Shown here: positions 22,998 through 23,606 of the stretch, in pieces
How positions within the stretch are numbered: the first letter of the stretch is position 1
How the letters are laid out: each line of letters opens with the position of its first letter
DNA from: a virus
DNA: 23,606 nucleotides
Reading direction: 5' to 3' (one strand)
Virus record (IMG/VR): IMGVR_UViG_3300035698_011422
Span: 1 to 23,606 of that record
Program-made: the position numbers and the translations under genes
The notes under the pieces: model-generated
What the model was told of the DNA's origin: nothing
Database searches by the model: none
What the model saw: only the letters and a program-made list of their open reading frames with translations

Positions 22998-23606
22998 GCA
23001 TCATCGCTACATTCGCTAACCCGACATACAACAAGAGCGGTGGTGCGTCTGGCTGCTCTGCTGCCGTGGAAGTTACGGTGCCGAAGCTGGCCCAGTCGTT
23101 TCGGACGATCACGAGTGGCGCGGTGCAAATCCTTCACGACATTGATATCTACGGCAACGAAGCTGACGATGACAACAACGCTGTGCAACTGAACAGTACG
23201 ATGACACTGGTGGTGGACGGGAACACCTGGCTAGAAGGGCTGGTAGCCGCCAAGCCGCTGATCAAGCAGGCAGGCAAGCCGGATGATGTCGTAACGCGGT
23301 GGATCGAGGTAACGCTGCGGGGGATCGAGCAGAAGCTGGCCGATGCGCTCTGCCCCGACCCTGACGGCAATGTTACCTGGACGATGAGCACGAGCACGGT
23401 GGAAGTGGGGGCTACCCCGCCATACCTGCCCCTGGAGCCTTGCCAGAAATTCGGTAGTTTTGCCAGCAACACCACTACCCTCTGGCCTGACCCTACGGAC
23501 ACAGAGGGTGCAAAGTGCTGGGTAATGGACTCCCTCTGCGCGAGCGATACGATCAATGCAGGGATCACGATCGGCGCGGTAGCTCCCTTTTTCGTCGAGC
23601 TTACTA
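22994..23606 (+). CDS. Tail protein, 3'-partial at the window edge
   Basis: The frame is open from a GTG overlapping the preceding stop to the right edge, giving 204 complete codons. The protein starts SIIATFANPTYNKSGGASG and contains AVQILHDIDIYGNEADDDNN, then WLEGLVAAKPLIKQAG and RWIEVTLRGIEQKLAD. It is rich in Thr, Asp and Ser with beta-type segments and no visible catalytic motif. Position suggests a tail tip or baseplate component. I do not recognise a family. The remainder lies outside the window. Confidence 0.65.
   Translation, partial: MSIIATFANPTYNKSGGASGCSAAVEVTVPKLAQSFRTITSGAVQILHDIDIYGNEADDDNNAVQLNSTMTLVVDGNTWLEGLVAAKPLIKQAGKPDDVVTRWIEVTLRGIEQKLADALCPDPDGNVTWTMSTSTVEVGATPPYLPLEPCQKFGSFASNTTTLWPDPTDTEGAKCWVMDSLCASDTINAGITIGAVAPFFVELT

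Overview
This window is a segment of a double-stranded DNA tailed phage (Caudoviricetes, siphovirus type with an HK97-fold capsid). It carries, in canonical order, a replication block, a small nucleotide- or base-metabolism pair, the DNA-packaging genes, an HK97-type head module, head-tail connectors, a tail tube, a frameshifted tail chaperone, a very large tape measure gene and the first distal-tail genes. No ribosomal RNA, tRNA, CRISPR, transposase or integrase was seen, so neither host nor lifestyle can be fixed. The sequence is GC-rich by eye, starts often use GTG, and neighbouring genes commonly overlap by 4 nt (GTGA or ATGA).

Layout. 1-6133: early/replication genes, all on the + strand: an acidic small protein, a replication-initiator-like winged-helix protein, a helix-turn-helix protein, a zinc-finger protein, a RusA-like Holliday junction resolvase, four small phage proteins (one DUF4031-like) and a DnaB-type replicative helicase. 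6155-7041: a truncated GNAT acyltransferase overlapping a formyltransferase of the 10-formyl-THF-dehydrogenase hydrolase type. 7025-7611: the only minus-strand island, with a two-TM membrane protein, a possible 41-residue protein, and a repeat-rich intergenic region that probably holds divergent promoters and operators. 7612-9781: a small unknown protein and the small and large terminase subunits. 9782-10049: a 268-bp gap. 10050-16503: portal-MuF fusion, prohead protease, major capsid protein, a probable decoration or minor head protein and three connector/completion proteins. 16512-23606: tail genes, running off the right edge.

How the genes work together. The initiator-like gene contains clustered direct and inverted repeats that could be the replication origin, as in lambda O. 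The helicase and RusA would then serve replication and resolution of branched DNA. Terminase, portal-MuF, protease and capsid protein form one HK97-type packaging and assembly unit. The connectors, tube protein, chaperones and tape measure build a long non-contractile tail.

The most interesting points are these. (i) The tape measure reading frame continues through two in-frame UGA codons that share the same 8-nt context, to a typical tape-measure C-terminus. UGA is plainly a normal stop elsewhere in the window. (ii) A probable -1 programmed frameshift joins the two tail chaperone frames, preceded by an internal Shine-Dalgarno-like sequence. (iii) There is an iteron/inverted-repeat cluster inside the initiator gene. 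(iv) An N-terminally truncated GNAT is paired with an FDH-like formyltransferase. (v) There is a minus-strand membrane-protein island with operator-like repeats.
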